From NCBI RefSeq assembly GCF_014962245.1, contig NZ_CP063144.1:1230582-1294581 (forward strand): DNA of 64,000 nt, in the 5' to 3' direction. The first letter of the stretch is position 1. Every line of letters starts with the position of its first letter. This document shows positions 8,876 to 17,726 of the stretch, piece after piece. The DNA is from Thermosphaera aggregans (GTDB lineage: Archaea > Thermoproteota > Thermoprotei_A > Sulfolobales > Desulfurococcaceae). The translations under genes and the position numbers were made by a program. A model generated the notes under the pieces. That model was given only the letters and a program-made list of their open reading frames with translations. It made no database searches and was not told the DNA's origin.

Positions 8876-10663
8876 TTAAACAATAGAGGTTAAACCAAGC
8901 TTATCCAGCGTCTCCTTTAACGGGACCCCGTTGGAATCCCATCCCCTTCTAACATAGTATGCGTCCAGCATTTTCTCGAAATCCTCCCTTGTCACCACCC
9001 AACCAGTATCTTCCCTGCGCTGGTGGAATCTCGGAGGTAGCGAGTCATCCTTCCTGCTGACACCCTCTCTGACATTGAATAGTCTTGAAAGATTGTATAT
9101 TCTCTCACCTGTTTTCAGGAACTCTTCCATATCATAGTTGAATCCTATCGTGTTTAACATTTTAATATAGGTTCTGATCATTTCATCAGGCGGCTTAACA
9201 GAGTTACCGGGTATGTTGTCACATGCAACCAGAGTCCATAATGCAGCGTTCCTATCTTGGAGATACTTTGTCAGGTTAACTAGTTCCTCCATGGTAAGCT
9301 TTGATGAGACTTCAGCAGCCACCGTCCAGGCTCTCAAATGGTCTCCTCCCCTATCAGCAGTTGCGTACGCTAGCGCCATCCCTACAACACCCCTTGGATC
9401 GTAAGCCGGGATTTCAAGCCCCTTAACGTGCAGAGCGTATTCTTCAGCCTTCAGGGTTTTAGAAGCACTCGCCAAACCCTCAGCGAGAATCTCGCCTATC
9501 CCTCTCCTGTACGCTACATCGTAGACTAGTTTAACATAGCCTTCCACATCCCCCCATTGCAACTTGTATTCGCGCAAGCCGCCTTTTTCACTCAACTCCA
9601 TTAAAACCGCCGCAATGTTCCCCATGGTTATCGAGTCCATGCCCAACGCGTTGAGAACCGTGTTGATCTTGATTAAAGCCTTCCTGTCGAATATTAGTAA
9701 GTTGGAACCGTTCATGGCAACGGTCTCATATTCTATTCTCTCGGTGGTGGAGCTGTTTTCCACCACGGTTGTTCCACATTTAAGGGGGCATGTTGGGCAG
9801 GCTATTCTCTTAACAGTGATCCTCCCCCATGCATCATCAGCTAGCTCCGGCCATTTCTCATGAGATCCTAGCTGGAAGTTTTTAACAGGCAGGATTTTCG
9901 ACTCTGCCGTTACTCTTAGAACAGGGAGGTTTCCGCCCACACCTATTCCTGGGGCGACGTCCTCCATAAGCATCTTCAAGTACTTGTTGGTCAGCTCCTT
10001 CTGCAACTCCTTGTCAACGCCTCCGGCAAGGTCGTCAGCTCTAAGCCACCCTTTCACTACCACCGCCTTCAAATTCTTAGAGCCCATTACCGCTCCCAGG
10101 CCTCCGCGGCCAGCAACTCCGGGACGGGTCTTCGGGCTTTCCCTTAAGTCTATCTGTATGTTAGCAAACCTTACCAAGTTCTCGCCAGCTGGACCAATCG
10201 TTAACACTGAGTAATCCCTGAAGTACTCTCCAACCTCGTAAGTCGTCTTCCCTCTGAGATGCTCACAATCCATTAGCCTGCCTCCCTCCCTCGTAATCTC
10301 CAAGCACTTCATACCATCACTCTTCCCCTCGACAGCTATCCCTATGTAGCCAGCCCTCCTCAACTCTATTGCGAAGGAGCCTCCCGCGTTACTGTCGCAG
10401 TAAAGTCCCGTGAGCGGCGACTTAGAGGCAACGACCGTTCTAGTGAACGTCGGATAGATGAATGCTAGCGGCCCTGAAAAGATGAATAGTTTGTTCTCCG
10501 GGGACAACGAGTTAATCCCCGGCTTCACCTCCTTATACAGGTAGTAAGTAGCTAATCCCTTACCACCGATAAACTTCTCCACTATGCTGTCAGGTAATTC
10601 CTCTTCCTCAATCTTGCCTGAAGACATGTCGACACGGAGTAGGGTCTGAGCAGGATAAATCAA
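8876..10663 (-). CDS. aor: Aldehyde:ferredoxin oxidoreductase family protein (AOR 1)
   Basis: A 595-residue tungstopterin enzyme of the AOR family, which oxidises aldehydes to acids with ferredoxin as acceptor in the cytoplasm. The N-terminal domain holds the pterin-binding stretch VAGRGGLGAVMGSKNLKAV (about 183-201). The [4Fe-4S] ligands are C289, C292, C296 (ACPTCPLKC) and probably C481 (VACDNIPGN). A second pterin stretch is DPRGVVGMALAY, about 422-433. Around residue 245 the segment GGNLPVLRVTAESKILPVKN differs from the usual AOR wording, so substrate range may differ. It is transcribed with the downstream moaD-like gene and is divergent from the symporter genes. Confidence 0.92.
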   Translation of the reverse strand: MIYPAQTLLRVDMSSGKIEEEELPDSIVEKFIGGKGLATYYLYKEVKPGINSLSPENKLFIFSGPLAFIYPTFTRTVVASKSPLTGLYCDSNAGGSFAIELRRAGYIGIAVEGKSDGMKCLEITREGGRLMDCEHLRGKTTYEVGEYFRDYSVLTIGPAGENLVRFANIQIDLRESPKTRPGVAGRGGLGAVMGSKNLKAVVVKGWLRADDLAGGVDKELQKELTNKYLKMLMEDVAPGIGVGGNLPVLRVTAESKILPVKNFQLGSHEKWPELADDAWGRITVKRIACPTCPLKCGTTVVENSSTTERIEYETVAMNGSNLLIFDRKALIKINTVLNALGMDSITMGNIAAVLMELSEKGGLREYKLQWGDVEGYVKLVYDVAYRRGIGEILAEGLASASKTLKAEEYALHVKGLEIPAYDPRGVVGMALAYATADRGGDHLRAWTVAAEVSSKLTMEELVNLTKYLQDRNAALWTLVACDNIPGNSVKPPDEMIRTYIKMLNTIGFNYDMEEFLKTGERIYNLSRLFNVREGVSRKDDSLPPRFHQRREDTGWVVTREDFEKMLDAYYVRRGWDSNGVPLKETLDKLGLTSIV

Positions 10664-10696
10664 GACGAACCCACCACAATATTAGTTAGAGGATTA

Positions 10697-10707
10697 AGCA
10701 ATATTTA
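10697..10707 (-). promoter_or_regulatory. Core promoter (TATA-like) of AOR 1
   Basis: Read on the minus strand the sequence is TTAAATATTGCTTAAT, with TAAATATTGCT lying 34-44 bp before the AOR 1 start. The same 11-mer occurs in mirror orientation at 10792-10802 before the divergent symporter genes. Position and composition fit an archaeal TATA box; a regulator site is the alternative. Confidence 0.5.
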
Positions 10708-10746
10708 ACAAGGTAACAAGTACTCCATGGAGATGTTTTAACTATA

Positions 10747-10767
10747 ATTGAATAATGATTGTTCAAT
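10747..10767. promoter_or_regulatory. Palindromic operator candidate between AOR 1 and the symporter genes
   Basis: A 21-bp imperfect palindrome with exact outer arms ATTGAA and TTCAAT and inner AAT/ATT matches around a central G. It lies midway between two outward-facing identical promoters, so one bound protein could control both directions. The outer ATTG/CAAT recurs at 12698-12714 and 19941-19964. Confidence 0.4.
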
Positions 10768-10791
10768 GTCCAAAAATCACCATGTTTCAAC

Positions 10792-10802
10792 TAAATATTG
10801 CT
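10792..10802 (+). promoter_or_regulatory. Core promoter (TATA-like) of the symporter operon
   Basis: TAAATATTGCTCAAT on the plus strand, 30-40 bp before ATG 10832. It is an exact 11-bp mirror copy of the AOR 1 promoter element at 10697-10707. A start of transcription near 10822 would leave a short leader with GGTTGAT just before the ATG. Confidence 0.5.
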
Positions 10803-10831
10803 CAATAGAAATGTCAAGACTGGGTTGATAT

Positions 10832-11122
10832 ATGAGTGTGCAGGAAGATAGAAACATTCCTAACGATGTCGATGTAATACCTCCAACTCCTATGAAGTGG
10901 GAGTATCTGTGGATAGTCTACCTGGTCTTCGTAACGGGCTTAGTCTGGTATGTGTCTGAAAACCTCCTTGTGTGGGAACCAAGTAGTAGTATACTCGACC
11001 TGCCGAAGCCGGTGGTAGGAGCGTTAATGATTGCCTCGACCTGGCTCGTAGTGAACTTCCTGGTTTTCACAGTCTACTACAGTGTACTCAGAAAGCGTTT
11101 AAGAAGCCTGAGGGAGGCGTGA
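10832..11122 (+). CDS. Small membrane partner of SSS-family symporter
   Basis: A 96-residue protein with a hydrophilic N-terminus and two membrane helices (about 26-47 and 60-83), ending in a basic tail, SVLRKRLRSLREA. It ends four bases before a sodium:solute symporter gene. Small two-helix proteins in this position (as YhdT before PanF, and DUF3311-type proteins) are known partners of SSS transporters, so I infer an accessory subunit. I do not recognise the exact family. Confidence 0.65.
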   Translation: MSVQEDRNIPNDVDVIPPTPMKWEYLWIVYLVFVTGLVWYVSENLLVWEPSSSILDLPKPVVGALMIASTWLVVNFLVFTVYYSVLRKRLRSLREA

Positions 11123-11126
11123 AGTC

Positions 11127-12632
11127 ATGAACCTATCCCAGTGGTCGTGGATTGTACTCTCCACGTTAATAGGCTTCTACATTACCATGTTGATTGCGGG
11201 ATACGTAGCCTCTAGGAGGCTTAAAACAGGGCTCCGCGAATTCTACGTGGCCGGAGGGACATTGTCAGCGCTGACAATAGTATTTCACTATATGGCGACT
11301 TACATGGAGGCATGGGAGTTCGTTGGAATGCCCGCGGTCATAGTGAGCGAGGGTTTTGAATGGTGGGTTATGGAGATGATCTTCTATCTAAGCTTTGTAG
11401 CGCTCTTCCCGCTTGTATCGCTGAGGATATACAGGGCGGCTAAACTGCACAATTACGTGACCCCGACAGACCTTATAGTGCACAGGGTAGGTGGGTTCGA
11501 GAAACCGCTCAGAATACTCATATCGTTAATGATATTCTATGCCACTATTATCTATATAGGCATGATCTACATCCCCGCGGCTGGAGTCCTGTCCGCCTCA
11601 ACAGGAGGTGAGATCCCTTATCAAGCATTCCTGGCAATCTACGTGATCTTCATGATCATTTACTTGTTAATGGGAGGCTTCAGGGCTGCAGCATACGCTA
11701 ACATCATCTCAGGGGTCGCGTTCATAGTGGCCTTCATAGCAATGATCTACGCTACACTAACCTACTGGGGAGGCTTCAGCAACCTAGCCTGGAGTGCATA
11801 CACCTCGGAAATCGCTCCACAAGTCTTTCAGAAAACCCAGCCAACCCAATACTTTTTAACAATGCTGCTTGTTTACGGATTGTCGTGGCTGTTTATACCT
11901 CACTTGGTGACAGCTTTCTATGCTTCAAAAGATAGCAAGGCAGTGTTGGTCGGGGGCTTGGGCTCCAATGCCGGTTTCTTCCTTGGAGCTTTTGTATCCC
12001 CCTTGTTGCTGGGACTGGGTATTCTAGCATTGTTCGGTTCAAGCCTGCCTGAGGTCGAAGTTGTGGAAGGCTATGTGCCACTACTCTTCATTCAGCTTTT
12101 CGGGTATGGGCCGATACTCATATTGATAATAATTGGGCTCATCGCTATAACAAGGTCGACGATCGATACAATGCTACTTCTAGCATCCTCAATAGTGGAT
12201 GTTGACATAATAGAGAAAGCCTTAGGGTTGAAAATATCCGAGCGCTCGAGGAAGATGGTTACCAACCTCGTGGTGATTGCCGTTGCCTTAATAAGCATCC
12301 TGCCAGCATTAAACCCTGAAGCGCCAATGGTTATTATCGGATACGAGTTGGCCTGGCCAGCATACGCCGTGATAGCATGGCCTACCATGATAATGCTGCT
12401 CTGGCCGAGAGCGAACAAGTACGGAGGTTTCGCCTGCTACCTGGCAGGTTTCGCTTCGCTCCTCTTATTCACCTACGTTATCTGGCCTGAAGCACCGCAC
12501 AACCCGTTCGGTCTCTGGGAGGGGACGTTGCCTTCTCTAATCGCCGTAGCCACGCTAATCACAGTCTCCTTGCTAACGCCTCCACCGTCGAAACAGTTCG
12601 TAGAGAGCTATTACAGGTTGAATAAGCAATAA
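11127..12632 (+). CDS. Sodium:solute symporter (SSS family)
   Basis: A 501-residue membrane protein with about 13 hydrophobic helices and the LeuT-like SSS fold. It shows an early YVAGGTLSALTIVFHYMATY, the SSS-like GGFRAAAYANIISGVAFI near 180-200, and IAITRSTIDTMLLLASSIVDVDI near 340, a region that lines the Na+ site in this family. It should import a solute with Na+. Neighbouring aminotransferases and AOR suggest an amino acid, amine or organic acid, but the substrate is not readable. It follows its small partner gene by four bases. A T-rich stretch after the stop may end the transcript. Confidence 0.88.
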   Translation: MNLSQWSWIVLSTLIGFYITMLIAGYVASRRLKTGLREFYVAGGTLSALTIVFHYMATYMEAWEFVGMPAVIVSEGFEWWVMEMIFYLSFVALFPLVSLRIYRAAKLHNYVTPTDLIVHRVGGFEKPLRILISLMIFYATIIYIGMIYIPAAGVLSASTGGEIPYQAFLAIYVIFMIIYLLMGGFRAAAYANIISGVAFIVAFIAMIYATLTYWGGFSNLAWSAYTSEIAPQVFQKTQPTQYFLTMLLVYGLSWLFIPHLVTAFYASKDSKAVLVGGLGSNAGFFLGAFVSPLLLGLGILALFGSSLPEVEVVEGYVPLLFIQLFGYGPILILIIIGLIAITRSTIDTMLLLASSIVDVDIIEKALGLKISERSRKMVTNLVVIAVALISILPALNPEAPMVIIGYELAWPAYAVIAWPTMIMLLWPRANKYGGFACYLAGFASLLLFTYVIWPEAPHNPFGLWEGTLPSLIAVATLITVSLLTPPPSKQFVESYYRLNKQ

Positions 12633-12633
12633 C

Positions 12634-12647
12634 CTCTTCTTTTTTCT
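12634..12647 (+). terminator. T-rich terminator after the symporter gene
   Basis: CTCTTCTTTTTTCT directly follows the stop codon. Poly-T runs without a hairpin are the usual intrinsic termination signal in archaea. Confidence 0.45.
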
Positions 12648-12697
12648 CAACCATTGCACCTAGCTTTCTTAAAACCTTGGCAAAATAGCGAGGGGAA

Positions 12698-12714
12698 ATT
12701 GGAATATTTCCAAT
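12698..12714. promoter_or_regulatory. Palindrome upstream of aminotransferase 1
   Basis: ATTGGAATATTTCCAAT, a perfect 7-bp inverted repeat around TAT. It lies about 15-30 bp upstream of a TATA-like AGTTTATTTTC (12727-12737) and 44-60 bp before the start codon. The position suits an activator or regulator site, for example for the linked Lrp protein. Confidence 0.45.
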
Positions 12715-12757
12715 AAGATTATGAATTAGTTTATTTTCTGACCATTGAAAACATATA

Positions 12758-14158
12758 TTGGTGGAACATTTGTCTGAAAAAACCCTTACCGAGGAATATG
12801 TCAGCAAATTCTCTGAGAAAACTCCTAAGTCGAGAGAAATATGGTTGAAACTACGGAAGCTAACCCCGTACGGAGTTCATAGTAATTGGAGAGTGTTCGA
12901 GCCCCACCCCTTGATGCTGCAGAAAGCCAAGGGTTCAAGAGTCTGGGATGTCGACGGCAATGAGTACATAGACTACACCATGGCTTTCGGCGCTCTCGTA
13001 GTGGGCCACGCAAATCCCGTGCTTCTCGAGAAAGTGAAGCAGAAAATGGATGAGGGGACAATATATGGTTATGAGACAGAGTTAAGCTGTAAGTTAAGCG
13101 AGGTTGTGACCCGCAGGTACGGGTTCGACATGGTTAGATTTTCCAACACAGGTTCTGAGGGAACCCTTCTAGCCATAAGGCTTGCCCGAGTAGCAACTGG
13201 GAGAAGCAAGATACTCAAGTTCGAAGGACACTATCACGGCTCACACGAGCTGTTAATGGTAGGGGTTAAACCCGATTTAAAGCATGCTGGACACCCTAAG
13301 AAGCCCAGGTCGGTCCCAACAGGCTTTCCCTACCATGTAGTTCCGAAAGAGTTGGCTGAAAACGTGGTGGTTGCGCCCTGGAATGATGCTGAAGCGATTG
13401 AAGAGATAATGAAAGTACATGGAAACGATATTGCCGCGATCATCATGGAACCTGTTGCCATGAACATGGGGGTTGTCCCCGCTAAGAAAGACTTCATGGT
13501 CTTCCTCAGGAAAATCGCTAACGAATACAACAGCTTACTGATATTTGACGAGGTTAAAACATCAGGTATGTGGTATAGGGGTGCCCAGGAGTATTTCGGG
13601 GTTAAACCAGATATAATGGTAGCGGCGAAAGCAATAGGCGGCGGCTTCCCCTTTGCTGCTGTACTAGCTAGCAAGGAACTGCTCGAGCTGGTTGGGCCTC
13701 GCAAAGTCCCCCATGGAGGTACGTTCAACGCTAATCCATTATCAGTTTACGCCGCATACGTAACGCTGACAGAACTGCTCACGGAGTCAAATCTAGCGTA
13801 CACGCACAAGCTAAGTGAGGAGCTGGCGAAAGGCTACAGGGATATTATAGAGGACAAGGGGTTTGAAGCCCATGTTGTCCAAGTAGCCAACAAGGGCACC
13901 ATCTACTTCTCAAGGGAGGAAATCAATACTTGGAGAGACTTCGTGTTGAAAGTCAAGTGGGGACCTTGGTACGTTTGGACTCTCGGCATGGTGATAAGGG
14001 GGATAATACCTCAGGCAATGGCTTACGACGAGCAGTGGACGATTTCAATAATGCACACGAGAGATGATATTCAGAAAACACTGGAGGTAGCAAACATCGT
14101 GGCAGCGGAGATGAAAGGTAGGGCAACGGAAGCGATCGCGATAGAAGAATCTATATAG
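12758..14158 (+). CDS. Class III aminotransferase (glutamate-1-semialdehyde aminomutase-like)
   Basis: A 466-residue PLP enzyme of fold type I. Near the N-terminus it has VWDVDGNEYIDYTMAFGALVVGHANP. The phosphate-binding part is RFSNTGSEGTLLAIRLARV (about 127-146), then FEGHYHGSHE, the PLP-contact LLIFDEVKTSG, and the Schiff-base lysine in VAAKAIGGGFPFA (about 290). It resembles glutamate-1-semialdehyde aminomutase, but the linkage to catabolic genes argues for an omega- or beta-amino-acid transaminase. TTG 12758 and GTG 12761 are possible starts. A TATA-like element 26-30 bp upstream and the lack of a ribosome site suggest a leaderless message. Confidence 0.85.
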   Translation: MVEHLSEKTLTEEYVSKFSEKTPKSREIWLKLRKLTPYGVHSNWRVFEPHPLMLQKAKGSRVWDVDGNEYIDYTMAFGALVVGHANPVLLEKVKQKMDEGTIYGYETELSCKLSEVVTRRYGFDMVRFSNTGSEGTLLAIRLARVATGRSKILKFEGHYHGSHELLMVGVKPDLKHAGHPKKPRSVPTGFPYHVVPKELAENVVVAPWNDAEAIEEIMKVHGNDIAAIIMEPVAMNMGVVPAKKDFMVFLRKIANEYNSLLIFDEVKTSGMWYRGAQEYFGVKPDIMVAAKAIGGGFPFAAVLASKELLELVGPRKVPHGGTFNANPLSVYAAYVTLTELLTESNLAYTHKLSEELAKGYRDIIEDKGFEAHVVQVANKGTIYFSREEINTWRDFVLKVKWGPWYVWTLGMVIRGIIPQAMAYDEQWTISIMHTRDDIQKTLEVANIVAAEMKGRATEAIAIEESI

Positions 14159-14159
14159 G

Positions 14160-14167
14160 TATTTTTT
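14160..14167 (+). terminator. Poly-T after aminotransferase 1
   Basis: TATTTTTT starts at the stop codon and is followed by a second pyrimidine-rich run. It separates the convergent aminotransferase and Lrp genes. Confidence 0.4.
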
Positions 14168-14272
14168 CAAACCTTTTCTCCAATTCCCTGAAGAACCTGT
14201 TAAGCTAAAGCCCAAATTCACCAAGCAGTAGAAAACCAAAAATACGTGAAGCACGGCTACAGTAAGCTAGCT

Positions 14273-14794
14273 CTAACCTGCTTCCCGGAGGGTGTTTTGA
14301 GTAGTTGGCTGCTCCGGTATCTCTATGTGCAAATAAGTTTCCTCTTTAACCACTTTCGCCACTACCATGGTTGACGATCTCTCGATCATGGGGGAGTTTA
14401 TCAGTTCCTCTAAAAACTCCATGTACTTAGGTTTCGACGGGAACTTTGCAATTACTATGAAATCCACGTCCCCCAGCACATAGTACACTGATTGAACATA
14501 TGGGTTTTTAGCCAGGAACCTGCCTACTTCTTCATGATACTTCGGACCATACTTAGCCCTAACATGCATGACTATAAAATACTCGTATCCTAGTTTATCG
14601 CTGTCCAGGATAACCCCGTACTTTTTAATTATCCTGCTCATCTCTAACTGTCTCAGCCTGTGGTATATGGTAGACTTAGGTATTTTCAAAACCTTCGCCA
14701 ACTCTCTAACGCGAAGCTTAGGGTTTTCCTGTAGGTGTTTCAAAATAGCCAGATCTATTTCATCAAGCTCTTTCCTTCTCCTCATTTTGAACAC
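14273..14794 (-). CDS. Lrp/AsnC family transcriptional regulator
   Basis: A 173-residue protein with an N-terminal winged helix-turn-helix (LRVRELAKVLKIPKSTIYHRLRQL, about 27-50) and a C-terminal RAM domain (about 70-150) that senses amino acids and makes dimers and octamers. It lies among aminotransferase, dehydrogenase and AOR genes and is divergent from aminotransferase 2, so it probably controls this island in response to an amino acid. The start is GTG 14794 or ATG 14785. The C-terminus is about 20 residues longer than in minimal Lrp proteins. Confidence 0.9.
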   Translation of the reverse strand: MFKMRRRKELDEIDLAILKHLQENPKLRVRELAKVLKIPKSTIYHRLRQLEMSRIIKKYGVILDSDKLGYEYFIVMHVRAKYGPKYHEEVGRFLAKNPYVQSVYYVLGDVDFIVIAKFPSKPKYMEFLEELINSPMIERSSTMVVAKVVKEETYLHIEIPEQPTTQNTLREAG

Positions 14795-14836
14795 ATTACT
14801 AATTTAATAGCGAATAATTTTAAACTTTTTCTAAAA

Positions 14837-14847
14837 TTCAAGTTGAA
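14837..14847. promoter_or_regulatory. Small palindrome between lrp-like gene and aminotransferase 2
   Basis: TTCAAGTTGAA, a perfect 5-bp inverted repeat around G, in the 96-bp divergent gap. An ACAG/CTGT repeat follows at about 14849-14863. Either could bind the adjacent Lrp-type regulator; short palindromes in AT-rich DNA also arise by chance. Confidence 0.25.
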
Positions 14848-14893
14848 ACAGTTTATTTCTGTCTAATAAAGAACATTAACCGGTGGATACTTG

Positions 14894-16204
14894 GTGAAAT
14901 TAGATCCTTACTTAGAAAAGCGTGAAAAATACATTATGAAAGGTGTTTCACTAGCCCATCCTATCACGATTGTGAAAGGCCGGAACGCTCTTCTCTACGA
15001 TATTAACGGGAAGGAATACGTGGATTTCACCAGTGGAATAGGGGTTACCAGCTTAGGGCATGCTAACCCTGAGTTGGTAAAAACCGTCACGGAACAGTTA
15101 GAGAAGCTATGGCACACCTGCTTCATGGTCACTAACTATCCCTCGTGCGCTGAGTTAGCGGAGAAGCTGGCTAAAATAGCTCCGGGCGTTTCCGAGAAAC
15201 AAGTACTGTTTCAAAACAGCGGGTCTGAAGCCGTTGACAACGCTATCAAGATAGCGAGACAGGTCACGGGTAGATACTATATCGTTTCATATGAGAATAG
15301 TTTCCACGGGAGGGGCGCGTACGGGTTCGCGCTATCTGCAACGGGTAAATGGAAACCCTACAAGGTAGGGTTCGACCCCCTACCACCAGGGGTTGAGCTA
15401 ATACCATACCCTTACTGCTATAGATGCCCGTTTAAACAGGAATACCCTGGTTGCGGATTAGCCTGCTTAGATTACGTTAAGAAATGGTTTATCAATACAA
15501 GAGTCCCCCTTGAGAGAACGGCTGGATTCCTCATTGAAGTCGTGCAAGGAGAAGGAGGATACGTGGTAGCCCCGTTGGATTATGTAAGAGAGCTTAAAAA
15601 ATTCCTTGAGGAAAACAATGTGCTCCTCATAGATGACGAAGTACAGGCAGGCTGGGGTAGAACCGGGAAGCTCTGGGCCATAGAAAACTTCGGGGTTGAG
15701 CCGGACATAATGACTACGGCTAAGGCGATCGCTAATGGGCTTCCCCTATCCGCAGTCGTAGGAAGGAAGGAGTTGATGGAGAAAACCCACCCAGGAAGCT
15801 TCGGAGGCACCTACGGAGGCAACCCCGTCTCATGCGCGGCGGCTTTGAAAGTAATCGAGGTAATGCAGAGGGATAGGTTACCGGAAAGAGCTGTGGAACT
15901 GGGTGAGATGGTTAGGAAAAGGCTGAATGAACTCTACGAGAAGTATGAGATAGTGGGTGATGTTAGAGGGCTCGGCGTCATGCAGGCAATAGAGCTGGTG
16001 AAGGATCGTAAAACAAAAGAACCCGCATCCAGTGAGACCTCGAAAGTGATCGATAAAGCGAGAGACAAGGGCTTACTGCTACTGAAAGCTGGCCTATACC
16101 ACAACGTTATCAGGCTACATCCCCCGTTAACCATTGAGAAGGAGATATTGGAGAAAGGCCTTGACTTGCTGGAGGAGTCGCTGAAAGAGGTTTTAAAGGT
16201 GTGA
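14894..16204 (+). CDS. Class III aminotransferase (4-aminobutyrate/beta-alanine type)
   Basis: A fold-type-I PLP transaminase of about 436 residues. It has VDFTSGIGVTSLGHANPEL near 45-63, FQNSGSEAVDNAIKIAR near 110-126, SFHGRGAYGFALSATGK near 138-154, DDEVQAGWGRTGK near 249-261 and the PLP lysine in TTAKAIANGLPLSA near 276-289. A CYRCPFKQEYPGCGLAC insertion is rich in cysteines. The family moves the amino group of GABA, beta-alanine, ornithine or similar. TTG 14891 is in frame, but GTG 14894 is better spaced from GGTGGA at 14882. It overlaps the next dehydrogenase gene by four bases, so the two act in one pathway. Confidence 0.87.
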   Translation: MKLDPYLEKREKYIMKGVSLAHPITIVKGRNALLYDINGKEYVDFTSGIGVTSLGHANPELVKTVTEQLEKLWHTCFMVTNYPSCAELAEKLAKIAPGVSEKQVLFQNSGSEAVDNAIKIARQVTGRYYIVSYENSFHGRGAYGFALSATGKWKPYKVGFDPLPPGVELIPYPYCYRCPFKQEYPGCGLACLDYVKKWFINTRVPLERTAGFLIEVVQGEGGYVVAPLDYVRELKKFLEENNVLLIDDEVQAGWGRTGKLWAIENFGVEPDIMTTAKAIANGLPLSAVVGRKELMEKTHPGSFGGTYGGNPVSCAAALKVIEVMQRDRLPERAVELGEMVRKRLNELYEKYEIVGDVRGLGVMQAIELVKDRKTKEPASSETSKVIDKARDKGLLLLKAGLYHNVIRLHPPLTIEKEILEKGLDLLEESLKEVLKV

Positions 16205-17694
16205 AGCCTGTGGGGTCAATGCTACAGCCGCCGAAATCCGAGTATGGAGTGCTGAAAATCTACGTAAACGGTAAATGGATCGAATCTGGCACCAACACTT
16301 ACCTAGACTTTTATGATCCAGGTTTAGGGAAAGCTATAGGGAAAGTACCATTAGTGACCAAGGAGGAAGTGGACGAGGCTGTCGAGTCAGCGTACGAAGC
16401 CTTCAAGTCCTGGAGCACCTTGCCGATGCCTGAGCGAGCCCAGTATTTATTCAAAATTAAACACATTCTCGAGGAGAACAAGGAGTTGCTGGCCCGGGTG
16501 AACACGCAGAATCATGGAAAACTCCTACGGGAGTCTCGTGGCGATGTGAAAAGGGCGATAGAAAACGTGGAGGCCGCTATCTCAGTAGCCTACTCACTAG
16601 CGAAAGGAGAATACCAGCACGAGATAGCTAAGGGAATTGATGAAACTCTAATTAGAGAGCCGTTAGGTGTTTTCACTGTTGTAAGCCCTTACAACTTTCC
16701 AATAATGATACCTTTCTGGTTCATACCCTACGCCCTCGTCCTAGGCGACACTCTGGTTGTTAAAGCAAGTAGCACAACCCCACTGCCAATAGCTGTCACG
16801 CTTGAGCTTCTCACCAACATGTTACCCCCAGGGGTTGTAAACCTGGTGTATACTGATCACAGGAACGGAGAGTACTTGGTAACCCATCCGTTAATAGAGG
16901 GAACAGCCTTCGTGGGCACAAGCGACGCAGCTCTGAGACTCTATGAGCTCTCAGCTAAGCATGGAAAAAGATTTCTAGCAGGCGGAGGCGCTTCAAACTA
17001 CGCGGTCGTCATGCCTGATGCCGACATGGATAAAACCATAAACGCGCTGCGAGACGCTAAATTCGGCAACACGGGGCAGAGATGCCTGGGGATACAGAAC
17101 ATTGTAGTAGTAGGGGGTTCAGACTTTTACGAGGAATTTAGGAACGCGTTTGTAGACTCAGCTAAGAAGATTAGAATAGGCCACGGTCTCGACGAAGAAT
17201 CTGAAATGGGTCCGATGGCAAGTGTGAAGTACAGGGAAAACGTGATCAGGATGATCGAGACCGGTCTCGGCGAGGGCGCCAAGGCAGTCCTTGATGGGAG
17301 AAATTACGTGAACCCTGAATTCCCGAAAGGGTTCTATCTCGGACCCACAGTCCTCGAGGATGTGAACCCTAATATGAAGGTTGCCCGCGAAGAGATCTTC
17401 GGCCCCGTGGCTAATTTGATGAGGGCGGAGACCCTTGAAGAGGCTGTTGAGTACGTGAATAAGAACAAATATCATCATACTGCAGTAATATTCACGAGAA
17501 ACGGTAAGTGGGCTAGGGAATTCGTGCACAACGTCTACGTGGGGAATGTAGGAGTAAACATTGGTATAGCAGCCCCGGTGGGCTGGTTTCCTTTCGGAGG
17601 TAGACGATTAGCAGGATTAGGAAGCCATCATCCGCAAATCGATGTTGTCGATTTCTTCACTGATAGGAAGGTCGTGGTGGAGAGATGGTGGTAG
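16201..17694 (+). CDS. CoA-acylating aldehyde dehydrogenase, methylmalonate-semialdehyde dehydrogenase type
   Basis: A 497-residue member of the aldehyde dehydrogenase superfamily. The catalytic cysteine is C295 in NTGQRCLG. The NAD-site segment VSPYNFPIMIPFWF (161-174) and LAGGGASNYAVVMPDAD (259-275) match the wording of MmsA/IolA enzymes. The general-base glutamate of ordinary aldehyde dehydrogenases (LELGGK) is replaced by alanine, as expected for enzymes that release the acyl group to CoA. The likely reaction is (methyl)malonate semialdehyde + CoA + NAD+ to acetyl- or propionyl-CoA, CO2 and NADH. The GTG at 16201 overlaps the aminotransferase stop; ATG 16219 is an alternative. Confidence 0.85.
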   Translation: MKPVGSMLQPPKSEYGVLKIYVNGKWIESGTNTYLDFYDPGLGKAIGKVPLVTKEEVDEAVESAYEAFKSWSTLPMPERAQYLFKIKHILEENKELLARVNTQNHGKLLRESRGDVKRAIENVEAAISVAYSLAKGEYQHEIAKGIDETLIREPLGVFTVVSPYNFPIMIPFWFIPYALVLGDTLVVKASSTTPLPIAVTLELLTNMLPPGVVNLVYTDHRNGEYLVTHPLIEGTAFVGTSDAALRLYELSAKHGKRFLAGGGASNYAVVMPDADMDKTINALRDAKFGNTGQRCLGIQNIVVVGGSDFYEEFRNAFVDSAKKIRIGHGLDEESEMGPMASVKYRENVIRMIETGLGEGAKAVLDGRNYVNPEFPKGFYLGPTVLEDVNPNMKVAREEIFGPVANLMRAETLEEAVEYVNKNKYHHTAVIFTRNGKWAREFVHNVYVGNVGVNIGIAAPVGWFPFGGRRLAGLGSHHPQIDVVDFFTDRKVVVERWW

Positions 17695-17726
17695 GAGAAC
17701 AATGTTTTTTACACTTAAAACCAGCA

